From positions 1 to 35,467 of the IMG/VR virus record IMGVR_UViG_3300034166_000229: a stretch of 35,467 nucleotides of DNA, one strand, 5' to 3'. The notes under the pieces are model-generated. The model ran no database searches. It was given only the letters and a program-made list of their open reading frames with translations, and was not told the origin of the DNA. Both the position numbers and the translations under genes were made by a program. The DNA comes from a virus. Shown here in pieces: positions 21,679 through 28,443 of this stretch; position 1 is the stretch's first letter, and the number at the start of each line of letters is the position of its first letter.

Positions 21679-21936
21679 TTACTGGGTAAGGGTTTGCGGG
21701 CTACAGACCTGAATCTTGCGCACCATCGCCACAGGAATGTGCAGAATGTGGTCTAAATCGTCATCAGCTGTGCGGGATTGGAAGACGGTCACATGGTCAG
21801 CCTTGCCACCATCGCTGGTCGCCAACAGGAACCCGCACGTTTGGATGAGATATTCGTCTTGGTCGATGTCTGAGATAGGTGTCCAGCCTGTGCCACCTGA
21901 ATGAGTGTCAGCCCAAGTCACCAGCACGATAGTCAT
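21679..21936 (-). CDS. 85-residue conserved-looking phage protein
   Basis: ATG at 21936 overlaps the phosphoesterase stop by 4 nt. Product begins MTIVLVTWADTHSGGTGWTP and has IQTCGFLLATSDGGKADHVT and a final LHIPVAMVRKIQVCSP. This beta-rich layout, a W-x-D-x-H-S-G-G opening and a closing I-P-x-x-x-V-R-K-I strand, recurs in small actinophage proteins of unknown role. It is the last gene before the early promoter. No membrane segment or catalytic set. Confidence 0.68.
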   Translation of the reverse strand: MTIVLVTWADTHSGGTGWTPISDIDQDEYLIQTCGFLLATSDGGKADHVTVFQSRTADDDLDHILHIPVAMVRKIQVCSPQTLTQ

Positions 21937-22907
21937 GGCTTGCCTGCCAAATAATCTACGCCACGCCACCTTGCCCAACCGTCACGGATGGGTACGAGTT
22001 CAAGGTTGAAGTCGCCGTCACCAGGTTCGTACTCGACAACTGCGAGACCTTGTTGCCAGTCTTCTGACCGGTACAACGGACGGCCATCCAAGTCGTGACC
22101 ACCTCGGGTCGATGGCACAGCCCCATCGGTTCTAGCCAAACAGCCTGGCGATGCAGCCAAGATCGTTCTCGCCCCGTCGTAGTCGTCTCTGGTTCGTTCA
22201 GCCCATTCGCGCCGGTGGATGTGGCCGAAGATGACTGAGGTTTTCTGGGTTGCCAAATACTTGTGGGCAGTTGAGCCACCTGATGCAACCTTGTCGCCGT
22301 GAATAACGTGCAGGCGTTCGTTCACCCAATGCACCCCAGTTGGGTAGCCGCTCAGGTACTCAACCTCAGACTCGTCAAGCCTGCACAAATATGGCACTGA
22401 CATGACAGGCCAGTCGTGCGGTGTGTGTCCACGTCGAAGTCCGAAGGCTGCGGAGGCTGAGTCAAGGATCATGTTGCCGAGGCGTTCTTCGTGGTTGCCT
22501 GCGATCCAGATGATGCGGGCTTTCGGTGCGAGCGTTCTGATTTGTGCGCACAGTTCTGTGGCACGGTCAATGGCGGCTTGGGTGGTGCGGGCGAACGCTG
22601 GTGTGTAGCGATATTTGCCGAACTCGCACAGGTCGAGGTTGTCGCCTACCAGGACGACTTGTGAGGGTTTGGCTGCTTTGACGATGGCTAGTGCGCAGGT
22701 GATTGCGTCTTCATCGTGGATGGCTTCCAGTGTTCCGTTCGCTTGGTGGAAGTAGCCGATCTGCATGTCGGGCAGAATGACCGCCTTCTCGTAGACACCG
22801 ACGGTGGGTGGTTGGATGTTGAGTTTGGGGACTGCGTACCGTTTGCCTGGTGTTACCACTGGCCACGCTGGCGTGAGTCCGTTGCGGATGGTGTCAGCGA
22901 GCGACAT
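21933..22907 (-). CDS. Calcineurin-like metallophosphoesterase
   Basis: 324 codons. Motifs in order: ILPDMQIGYFH (44-54; the family DxH is DxQ here), VLVGDNLD (85-92, GDxxD), IAGNHEERLG (135-144), then VIHGDKVASGG and FGHIHRREW near 205-235. All other metal ligands are present, so it should be active. Phage members cleave phosphodiesters in nucleic acids or cyclic nucleotides; the substrate here is unknown. It follows the lysis genes and a small HTH gene with a 14-nt overlap, at the end of the late run, an unusual place for a DNA-processing enzyme. Confidence 0.88.
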   Translation of the reverse strand: MSLADTIRNGLTPAWPVVTPGKRYAVPKLNIQPPTVGVYEKAVILPDMQIGYFHQANGTLEAIHDEDAITCALAIVKAAKPSQVVLVGDNLDLCEFGKYRYTPAFARTTQAAIDRATELCAQIRTLAPKARIIWIAGNHEERLGNMILDSASAAFGLRRGHTPHDWPVMSVPYLCRLDESEVEYLSGYPTGVHWVNERLHVIHGDKVASGGSTAHKYLATQKTSVIFGHIHRREWAERTRDDYDGARTILAASPGCLARTDGAVPSTRGGHDLDGRPLYRSEDWQQGLAVVEYEPGDGDFNLELVPIRDGWARWRGVDYLAGKP

Positions 22908-23121
22908 TGGTTGCCCGATATCTGGTGATGATTGAGCCGTGAAGTGTTATCCCTCGCGCTTGGAGGGCTTTGATGATTTGGGCGGGTGTGATCGTTGGGT
23001 CGATCAGGGCTTCTAGTAGGTCTTTGCCATCTTGGTCGTTGAGTCCAGCAACGATTTCGCTGATCCGGTCACGCCTTTTTTGTGGGCTTTCTTGCCGTAT
23101 TTCGTTTAGAAACTTGCCCAC
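22894..23121 (-). CDS. 75-residue HTH-like small protein
   Basis: The start is a GTG at 23121, after AGGGGACGAACA; a longer reading would overlap the membrane protein more and has no signal of its own. VGKFLNEIRQESPQKRRDRI is a charged helix. DLLEALIDPTITPAQIIKAL, RGITLHGSIITRYR then reads as a helix-turn-helix with the last helix for DNA contact. Small proteins of this style are frequent in actinophages. It may regulate the phosphoesterase or the late operon. Confidence 0.62.
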   Translation of the reverse strand: MGKFLNEIRQESPQKRRDRISEIVAGLNDQDGKDLLEALIDPTITPAQIIKALQARGITLHGSIITRYRATNVAR

Positions 23122-23323
23122 TGTTCGTCCCCTTGAGATGCCAGTCGATGTGTGAATCCAACTTACTGTCAATCTTGTCCACATTTCCACCGATGGTGCG
23201 AATTGCTTCCATCACCGTTGCGTGGTCATCGTGGTTCTCTTTGCGGAACGCCATCATCAGCGTTGTCAACACGGTGCCAACCAAGCCGATCAGAGCTGCG
23301 AGAACGATTCCCCAGTCCATCAT
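23069..23323 (-). CDS. Small membrane protein with coiled coil (DUF2746-like)
   Basis: 84 codons. Residues 4-26 (WGIVLAALIGLVGTVLTTLM) are one membrane helix. A coiled-coil stretch ATVMEAIRTIGGNVDKIDSK follows, with a His-rich turn and a basic tail (RNTARKPTKKA). This is the layout of a small membrane protein often found beside actinophage lysins. ATG overlaps the endolysin stop by 4 nt. It may be a second holin, an antiholin or a spanin-like factor. It completes a lysis cassette with holin, endolysin and the 55-residue protein. Confidence 0.72.
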   Translation of the reverse strand: MMDWGIVLAALIGLVGTVLTTLMMAFRKENHDDHATVMEAIRTIGGNVDKIDSKLDSHIDWHLKGTNSGQVSKRNTARKPTKKA

Positions 23324-23889
23324 GCGGGCTTGGACGCTTCGTAATCGAGGACGGCTTGAGGCATGGCTTGACCTTCAGTGAACCGAATGTGCCAAGGCTC
23401 AGCACCAGGCATCTCCACAACCTCATGGCTGAAGCCGAAGCGTTGCTCGTTGGCAAGCAACCAGTCCATCACTTTCTTGTTGCCGGTATTCGCAATGTCA
23501 ATGGCGATACCCAGCATGTGACGTGAGCAAGTCTTCGGGTCATCGTTAGGTGCGGCCAGTGGGGCGTTGCCTGGCTTGAGATACCACTTCTCACCGTTCC
23601 AAGTGCGTGTCGAGGCATTTGGCAGAGGGGTCTTGCTGTAGCGAACGACGAACCCAGCGGTCTGTTGTTGGATGCTTCGGAATGTGTCGCCGGAACTCGT
23701 CGGTTTCAAGATGACACCGTCAGCCTTTGCAGCCGCGATCATTGCCTCAACTGCACGAGCTGCACAATGGTGCATCATTCCGCCACAAGACAGTCGACGC
23801 AACATCGGTGTCGTGATCTCGGACGGCTTCTTGCCTTTGAGATGTTCACAGAACTTGATCGGCACCAAAGGCCAAGGCATCTTGGTCAT
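23320..23889 (-). CDS. Endolysin, M15 (VanY-like) L,D/D,D-carboxypeptidase or endopeptidase
   Basis: 189 codons from the ATG at 23889; an upstream in-frame GTG overlaps the holin end and is unlikely. Zinc site: SRHMLGIAID near 130-139 (HxxxxxxD) and EPWHIRF near 166-172, the Glu-x-x-His pair of the M15 family. No signal peptide, so export depends on the holin. No separate wall-binding domain is visible; the N-terminal third (about 1-50) may fill that role. It would cut peptide stems of peptidoglycan at the end of infection. Confidence 0.9.
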   Translation of the reverse strand: MTKMPWPLVPIKFCEHLKGKKPSEITTPMLRRLSCGGMMHHCAARAVEAMIAAAKADGVILKPTSSGDTFRSIQQQTAGFVVRYSKTPLPNASTRTWNGEKWYLKPGNAPLAAPNDDPKTCSRHMLGIAIDIANTGNKKVMDWLLANEQRFGFSHEVVEMPGAEPWHIRFTEGQAMPQAVLDYEASKPA

Positions 23890-23893
23890 GCGT

Positions 23894-24127
23894 TTACTTC
23901 TTTTTCGCACCGAAGGCTTCGTTGATTTCTTCCATGCTGAGGTTGCCGTCGAGCGATGCGGCGGCCAACTTCTGGATCACGGTCGCGCAAGCTGCGAATC
24001 CGGCAAGACATGCCGATTTCCAGATGGCGAGTTCAGGGGCTAACACTGCCGAGCCACCCACGATTGCTAGTGCTGACGATAGGAACACAGCCACAATGCG
24101 GCTGGCGACATCTTGCATCTTCTTCAT
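23894..24127 (-). CDS. r1t-like holin
   Basis: 77 codons. Residues 8-30 (ASRIVAVFLSSALAIVGGSAVLA) and 34-55 (LAIWKSACLAGFAACATVIQKL) are two membrane helices. The C-terminus is charged (DGNLSMEEINEAFGAKKK) with an EF-hand-like SMEEINEAF end typical of actinophage holins of this family. It lies directly before the endolysin gene. It would open the membrane at the set time for the leaderless lysin. It overlaps the 55-residue gene by 4 nt. Confidence 0.85.
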   Translation of the reverse strand: MKKMQDVASRIVAVFLSSALAIVGGSAVLAPELAIWKSACLAGFAACATVIQKLAAASLDGNLSMEEINEAFGAKKK

Positions 24128-24291
24128 GACTTGTCTTCTTTCTTGGTTAGGACACCCACAAGATGAAGAGCCAAAGTTCCAACCGTCACCCAGATGGCAA
24201 GTTGCTGGGTGAACCCAGACAACGTGCCAATCGTGATGATGGATGCGCCGATAGTCCAGAGGAGTGCGTGAATCTCGCCCCAGAATCTCAT
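24124..24291 (-). CDS. 55-residue membrane protein before the holin
   Basis: MRFWGEIHALLWTIGASIIT and LSGFTQQLAIWVTVGTLALH: two hydrophobic helices, then VGVLTKKEDKS as a charged tail. ATGA overlaps at both ends tie it to the PA14-protein gene and the holin. Its size, topology and place fit an antiholin or second holin. No family recognised beyond that. Confidence 0.72.
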   Translation of the reverse strand: MRFWGEIHALLWTIGASIITIGTLSGFTQQLAIWVTVGTLALHLVGVLTKKEDKS

Positions 24292-25703
24292 TGTCGTCTC
24301 CGTAAAGTAGGCGCAGGACTTGCCGCTAATAGTACCGCACCCAACGCAACTAACGCACGACGCTCAGACACAGGGATGCGTGAATCGAACGGAACATAAC
24401 TATCGGCGAACCCTGAGAAGATATTCAACACCGATTCAAACGCTTGACGCACCGAAGGAGGTGCATCCTGCACCGCAGCCACCACCTCAGCAGCCTGCTC
24501 CACAGACAACTCATCCGTGCTGATCTCACTGAACAAAGCCTCAGCCTGAACGCTGCTGATGGCGGCAAGCACGGCAGGGCTGGAGACGAATGCGGCTGCT
24601 TGGCTGGTGTCAAGGTCTTTGGTGATGAGGTCGTCGACTAGCGCAACGATTTGTTCTTCGGTGGCTTCTGAGAGCTGTTCGATGACGGCATCAAACTGTT
24701 CTTCGGTCAAGGCTTCTTTCACGTCTGGTGGGGCTGGGATGGTCTGAGGTGGCGCAGGTACGGTGTCGGGGATTGGCAGCGTCTCGGGGGCTTGTGGCGC
24801 GTCTGGTGGGCTTGTGAAGTCAGGCAACGGTAGGGTTTCGGCTGGAGGAACAGTAGGGTTTGTCGCTGGAGGGTCTGATGGGATTGGTTCTGGAATTGGT
24901 TGTGTCTCTGGTGGTGTGGGTTCCGTATCTGGTGGTGCTGGCATCGTTGTGGGCGGTTGCTCAACCGTTGCAGGTGGCTGCGCTGGCGGTGGCGATACGG
25001 GTTCTGTACTGGTCGTGGTTGCAGGCACCGTCGAGGTGGTCGTCGTTGAAGTGGTGGATGTAGATGCTTGAGTGGTTGACGGTTCTAGCATGGTCGTCGT
25101 TGATTCTGTTGATGTTGTTTGGGGTACGGAAGAAGTAGATGCCTCAACCGTTGTGGACACATCAGTTGTCGTTGAGGCCACATGGCTAGTGCTGAAGGCT
25201 TCGTCCGGCACAATCTCCCAGCCTGCGTCATCAATGTTCCAAGCCAACATCAGGCATGCACCACCGCCGTTCTCGTACATCCACACCTCAAGTGGCAGAC
25301 TGCCAGGCTGAAGGCTGAGGTTCCCAGACTGCCAAGCCGAACAACCCTGATCAGTCCATGATCCCCAAGTATTGCCACCGATAGTTGCTTCACCACCATC
25401 ATCAGAAGCCAACATGAACTCAATGGTGGTGTGTTCTGGAATCATGATGAAGCCCGACAGATGCACCATGAACAGATCATCAGGACAACCCTCAACAGGT
25501 TCACCGTCATAGCTGCGATTTATATTGTTCTCAACCTCACTCGCACACAACGTATACAAACTCGTTGACTGCTGAGGCGGTATCTCGTCTACAACGTAGT
25601 AAGAGGCATCCAAGCCTTGAACCGCATCAGCACGAGCAACGAACGGAAAGAAACTTAGAACTACAGCAGGAAGAACTATCAGCCAGCGGGGTATGCGACC
25701 CAC
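24288..25703 (-). CDS. Secreted PA14-domain surface protein with Thr/Pro stalk and C-terminal anchor
   Basis: 471 codons from a GTG at 25703. Signal peptide: MGRIPRWLIVLPAVVLSFFP with an ARA cleavage site at 23-25. Residues about 30-170 form a PA14-type domain (GLDASYYVVDE, GFIMIPEHTTIEFMLASDDG, LEVWMYENGGGACLMLAW), a fold often binding glycans. Residues about 178-325 are a Thr/Ser then Pro-rich stalk. Then comes a helical domain (TEEQFDAVIEQLSEATEEQI and on) and a C-terminal ERRALVALGAVLLAA hydrophobic segment with an RRRQ tail. This is the design of a wall- or membrane-anchored surface protein, not of a tail fibre. It lies between tail fibre-type genes and the lysis genes. A role in host adhesion, superinfection exclusion or lysis timing is inference. 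Confidence 0.8.
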   Translation of the reverse strand: MGRIPRWLIVLPAVVLSFFPFVARADAVQGLDASYYVVDEIPPQQSTSLYTLCASEVENNINRSYDGEPVEGCPDDLFMVHLSGFIMIPEHTTIEFMLASDDGGEATIGGNTWGSWTDQGCSAWQSGNLSLQPGSLPLEVWMYENGGGACLMLAWNIDDAGWEIVPDEAFSTSHVASTTTDVSTTVEASTSSVPQTTSTESTTTMLEPSTTQASTSTTSTTTTSTVPATTTSTEPVSPPPAQPPATVEQPPTTMPAPPDTEPTPPETQPIPEPIPSDPPATNPTVPPAETLPLPDFTSPPDAPQAPETLPIPDTVPAPPQTIPAPPDVKEALTEEQFDAVIEQLSEATEEQIVALVDDLITKDLDTSQAAAFVSSPAVLAAISSVQAEALFSEISTDELSVEQAAEVVAAVQDAPPSVRQAFESVLNIFSGFADSYVPFDSRIPVSERRALVALGAVLLAASPAPTLRRRQ

Positions 25704-26023
25704 GACAACGAATCCTCATCCCAGTAGAAGTGACCTTCTGGCATTGATGTCGGTGGTTGCCAATCATTATTCTCATCAAGCGACCAAGACGGAAATGGTT
25801 GAGGAGCAACAAACTCATCAGTTACCTCATCATAAGTAAAACCGATACCTGCATATTGTTTGCGAATCTTGTTGTTGTACGAAGTTCTCACACAACGCTG
25901 ACCACGAAACGCACCATAGTGCGCCTCCCAATCAGAGATTCCATCAACAATCTCATCTTCATTTCGACCAACAATTACTTCAGTCACAACATTGTTCTCA
26001 TCAAGGAATGCGTAGTGTGCCAT
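25679..26023 (-). CDS. 114-residue conserved phage protein (YAFLDENN-type)
   Basis: ATG at 26023 shares a base with the stop before it (TAATG). MAHYAFLDENNVVTEVIVGR, RCVRTSYNNKIRKQYAGIGF, DEFVAPQPFPSWSLDENNDW and FYWDEDSLSWVAY make a family that I know from many aquatic phages, always near tail or adhesin genes; no function is proven. Repeated W/F/Y plus DEN turns suggest a small beta protein. It overlaps the PA14 gene by 25 nt. Confidence 0.72.
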   Translation of the reverse strand: MAHYAFLDENNVVTEVIVGRNEDEIVDGISDWEAHYGAFRGQRCVRTSYNNKIRKQYAGIGFTYDEVTDEFVAPQPFPSWSLDENNDWQPPTSMPEGHFYWDEDSLSWVAYPAG

Positions 26024-26796
26024 TATGCCCAACTCACATTCCCAGTACCAGCAGTGACCGTAGTGACTTTGTTTGCTCCAACAGTTGATGTTGAACCTGT
26101 CAAACCTGCACCAATCGTGATTGTGAACTCGGAAGAATAACGAAGAGCAACAAATCCAGAACCACCAGTCCCACCTGTACCAGTACCGAAAATCGCATCA
26201 CGACCGCCACCAGCACCACCACCAGTATTTACTGTTCCAGATGCAGCAGGCTGAGTTGAGCTACCTGCACCATTGGCTCCACCGCCAGAACCACCAGTTC
26301 CAGCACCAGCGCCAGTATCCAAACATCCACGACCACCACCACCACCACGAGTGACAGAACTGCCTGTCACCGAACTTGCTAAACCATTGCCTCCATTGAC
26401 AGTGGAACCTGCACTTCCAGAACCTCCACCTCCACCAGAAGCCGAACCTGAATATCCTGATGTTCCAGCCGCACCACCAGTACCAGTAGAAACACCACCA
26501 GCACCACCAGTTGAAGTGACTGTGCTAAAAACGGAACTACTTCCTGTAGCAGCAGTTCCAGATGATACTCCAGTTCCACCAGCACCAACTGTGAGTGTGT
26601 AATTCGTATTCAAAACTAATGTGAGTGAAGATTCTAAAGGTTGACCTCCTCCAGATGATTCACCAGTTATAGATGAACGATAACCTCCTGCTCCTCCTCC
26701 TCCTCCTCTATCACCACCACCACCGCCTCCACCAGCAACAATGAGATACTCAACTGTTAGAGGAGTAGCACCACCTACGCCCGCAAGGAGTTGCAT
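26023..26796 (-). CDS. Glycine-rich tail fibre / receptor-binding protein
   Basis: 257 codons from the ATG at 26796. VEYLIVAGGGGGGGDRGGGG near residue 16 opens a body that is mostly Gly, Ser, Thr and Ala, including GGSGGGANGAGSS and GGGAGGGRDAIFG. Such Gly-rich domains, some shown to be packed polyglycine-II helices in other phage adhesins, occur at the tips of tail fibres. The end returns to beta type (SEFTITIGAGLTGSTSTVGA). It follows two tail genes, so it is probably the main host-binding tip. Triplet repeats in the DNA make this region prone to length change. Confidence 0.8.
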   Translation of the reverse strand: MQLLAGVGGATPLTVEYLIVAGGGGGGGDRGGGGGAGGYRSSITGESSGGGQPLESSLTLVLNTNYTLTVGAGGTGVSSGTAATGSSSVFSTVTSTGGAGGVSTGTGGAAGTSGYSGSASGGGGGSGSAGSTVNGGNGLASSVTGSSVTRGGGGGRGCLDTGAGAGTGGSGGGANGAGSSTQPAASGTVNTGGGAGGGRDAIFGTGTGGTGGSGFVALRYSSEFTITIGAGLTGSTSTVGANKVTTVTAGTGNVSWA

Positions 26797-26798
26797 GA

Positions 26799-27182
26799 TT
26801 ACGCCGAGACGTTGCCGAGCATAACCCAAGCATCAGTATCAATCTTGAGTACGGTACAAACTGCATATTGTGTTGAAAGTTTCAACTTTGATCCAGCGGA
26901 GCGAATCACAGCAGTACCACCAGCGGCAAAGGTTGCTGTTCCGGTGGACAGGTTCATGAAGTTCACTTGGTCACCGATAGCGAATGCGACAGAGGCGTTC
27001 GCTGGAATGGTAATTGTTTGTGCAGCAACATTGCTCAAGGTGACAAGTTTGCCGACATCGGCAGTGCCGATTGTGTATGCGGTTCCTGTTTGCGCTGCAA
27101 CAGCGATCAAACTGTTTGCAATGATGTTCATATTTGCAGCGGTCAGCACATCTGCTGGAGCGAATGAAGGTCTGAGTGCCAT
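26799..27182 (-). CDS. 127-residue minor tail protein
   Basis: Chosen ATG at 27182 after TAGGAGAAC; a longer reading overlaps the previous gene and has no site. MALRPSFAPADVLTAANMNI is a helical N-terminus of the type used to attach to a baseplate. The rest is beta structure rich in Thr/Ala (TGTAYTIGTADVGKLVTLSN, TITIPANASVAFAIGDQVNF). It lies between the large minor tail protein and the Gly-rich protein. Probably an adaptor or a short fibre. The exact role is unknown. Confidence 0.72.
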   Translation of the reverse strand: MALRPSFAPADVLTAANMNIIANSLIAVAAQTGTAYTIGTADVGKLVTLSNVAAQTITIPANASVAFAIGDQVNFMNLSTGTATFAAGGTAVIRSAGSKLKLSTQYAVCTVLKIDTDAWVMLGNVSA

Positions 27183-27189
27183 AGTTCTC

Positions 27190-28443
27190 CTATTGTAGTC
27201 CAACGGTTGCATCGTCAAGTTGCGACGTGTCAAGTATAAACGGTGTGATCAAATCAATCTTGCCGAAGCCAATATTCACTTCATGTCTGGCAGGGCTGAG
27301 GCGATGTTGGATGGATTCGACAACCACATTCTGGGTGACGGTTAGCGGCACACCGCTAGTGAACACTCGGGTCACTGACAGGATGTCACCAATCTCCAAA
27401 GCTGCAATCTGTTCCTGTTGTGCAGCCGTCAACATGTTGACCAGCACCGAAGCCTCCGAGAACCTCACCTCCGGCTCACTGAACCTACCCACCAGATTCG
27501 TAGCCAAAGCCGACCCAGCCGCAGCTGTATCCAACGGGATGTCAGTCAACGAGAAAGTCTTGATGCCGTACTCGGTTTGGCTGGCCGTACCATTCGCCAC
27601 ACTCGACACCGTCCCACCAGATATCTGCACCGTTGCACGGTTCACCACCGTCTCAGCACCATAAATGTTTGACAACGACTGAATCGGAATAGCACCCTTC
27701 GCAGTACCACCAAGACTTGCCACAGCCGTCCCAAACGAAGTGGACACACGCGCATCAAAATTGATGTTCCCAGAACGGTCAGCAAACAAACGACCATCCT
27801 CAGCGAACTGCACAGCCTGCAAAGCAGCCAACGCATTCGTCGCATCCTCATAGGCAACAGACCCACACGTTGCGACACCAGTAGAGATCGAACGCAACGC
27901 TGTAGACCAAGCCACCTCACTCCTGTTCAGGATGGTGTTGACGCGGGCTGAGGTGAGTTCAGCCGATGGGGTGAATGCGGTGAGTGTCGTTTGTGATAGT
28001 TGGGCTAGGGCATCGACACCGAGGATGGTGGCGGTTGAGAGTTGTGGTTCGGCATAGTCGATGTTCAAGTCGAAGACGTAGCCTGAGAACATCGCAGCTG
28101 TTCCAGCGGTGCCACCGTACACCTGCACCTGGCGACGTGGAGCAATACCGAGATCACCCTGATACCAAGTCGAGTCGGTGTTGAGTGGGTCAAACTGGCG
28201 GCCTGAAGCCTGATCGTTCGCAACGATGTTCAAAGTTCCGGCGTTGAAAGTATCTAACTGGGTTTGACGGCCACGATTGATGTTGACCGCTTGCACATAT
28301 TCGGTGATGTCCACAAAGTCTGTTGAACCATCCAGCGTGTCACCGCCATCCAATGTTGATGAATCAAGTGTGAAAGCGTCAGCAAGAAAGCCGACATCCA
28401 ACAACACCTTGACCGTTTCCCCCCACTTCATAACCTTCGCCAT
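27190..28443 (-). CDS. Minor tail protein (417 residues) with LDSS motifs at both ends
   Basis: The N-terminus carries FTLDSSTLDGGDTLDGSTDF at residues 24-43 and the last 16 residues are FILDTSQLDDATVGLQ, the same motif as in the head-side protein at 5144-5830. The core is beta-rich with VDITEYVQAVNINRGRQTQL and a late SVTRVFTSGVPLTVTQNVVV, typical of proteins following the tape measure. It probably forms part of the tail tip. The start overlaps the tape-measure stop by 1 nt (position 28443). Inside it, near 27,925, the wobble-base preference of the codons changes sharply. Confidence 0.82.
   Translation of the reverse strand: MAKVMKWGETVKVLLDVGFLADAFTLDSSTLDGGDTLDGSTDFVDITEYVQAVNINRGRQTQLDTFNAGTLNIVANDQASGRQFDPLNTDSTWYQGDLGIAPRRQVQVYGGTAGTAAMFSGYVFDLNIDYAEPQLSTATILGVDALAQLSQTTLTAFTPSAELTSARVNTILNRSEVAWSTALRSISTGVATCGSVAYEDATNALAALQAVQFAEDGRLFADRSGNINFDARVSTSFGTAVASLGGTAKGAIPIQSLSNIYGAETVVNRATVQISGGTVSSVANGTASQTEYGIKTFSLTDIPLDTAAAGSALATNLVGRFSEPEVRFSEASVLVNMLTAAQQEQIAALEIGDILSVTRVFTSGVPLTVTQNVVVESIQHRLSPARHEVNIGFGKIDLITPFILDTSQLDDATVGLQ

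Noticed and set aside
21677-21691. Perfect 6-bp hairpin (CCTTAC-TGG-GTAAGG) as terminator of the late operon
   Set aside because: It overlaps the stop codon and on the minus strand is followed by A-rich, not T-rich, sequence.
24763-25071. Plus-strand open frame rich in Gly, Val and Ser
   Set aside because: It lies opposite the Thr/Pro-rich stalk of the PA14 protein; codons for Thr/Pro read backwards give Gly/Val/Ser. No ribosome site and no support from neighbours.
25030-25170. Short repeated GTTGTTGA/GGTCGT-like units as a tandem DNA repeat element
   Set aside because: They are Thr/Ser codon runs of the stalk; no fixed unit length and no sign of a separate element.
26273-26602. Plus-strand Pro-rich open frame
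   Set aside because: Mirror of the glycine-rich fibre gene (GGX codons read as Pro/Ala on the other strand). Composition explains it fully.
27640-27672. Promoter or gene start on the plus strand inside the minor tail gene
   Set aside because: No paired boxes at proper spacing and no plausible plus-strand gene follows.
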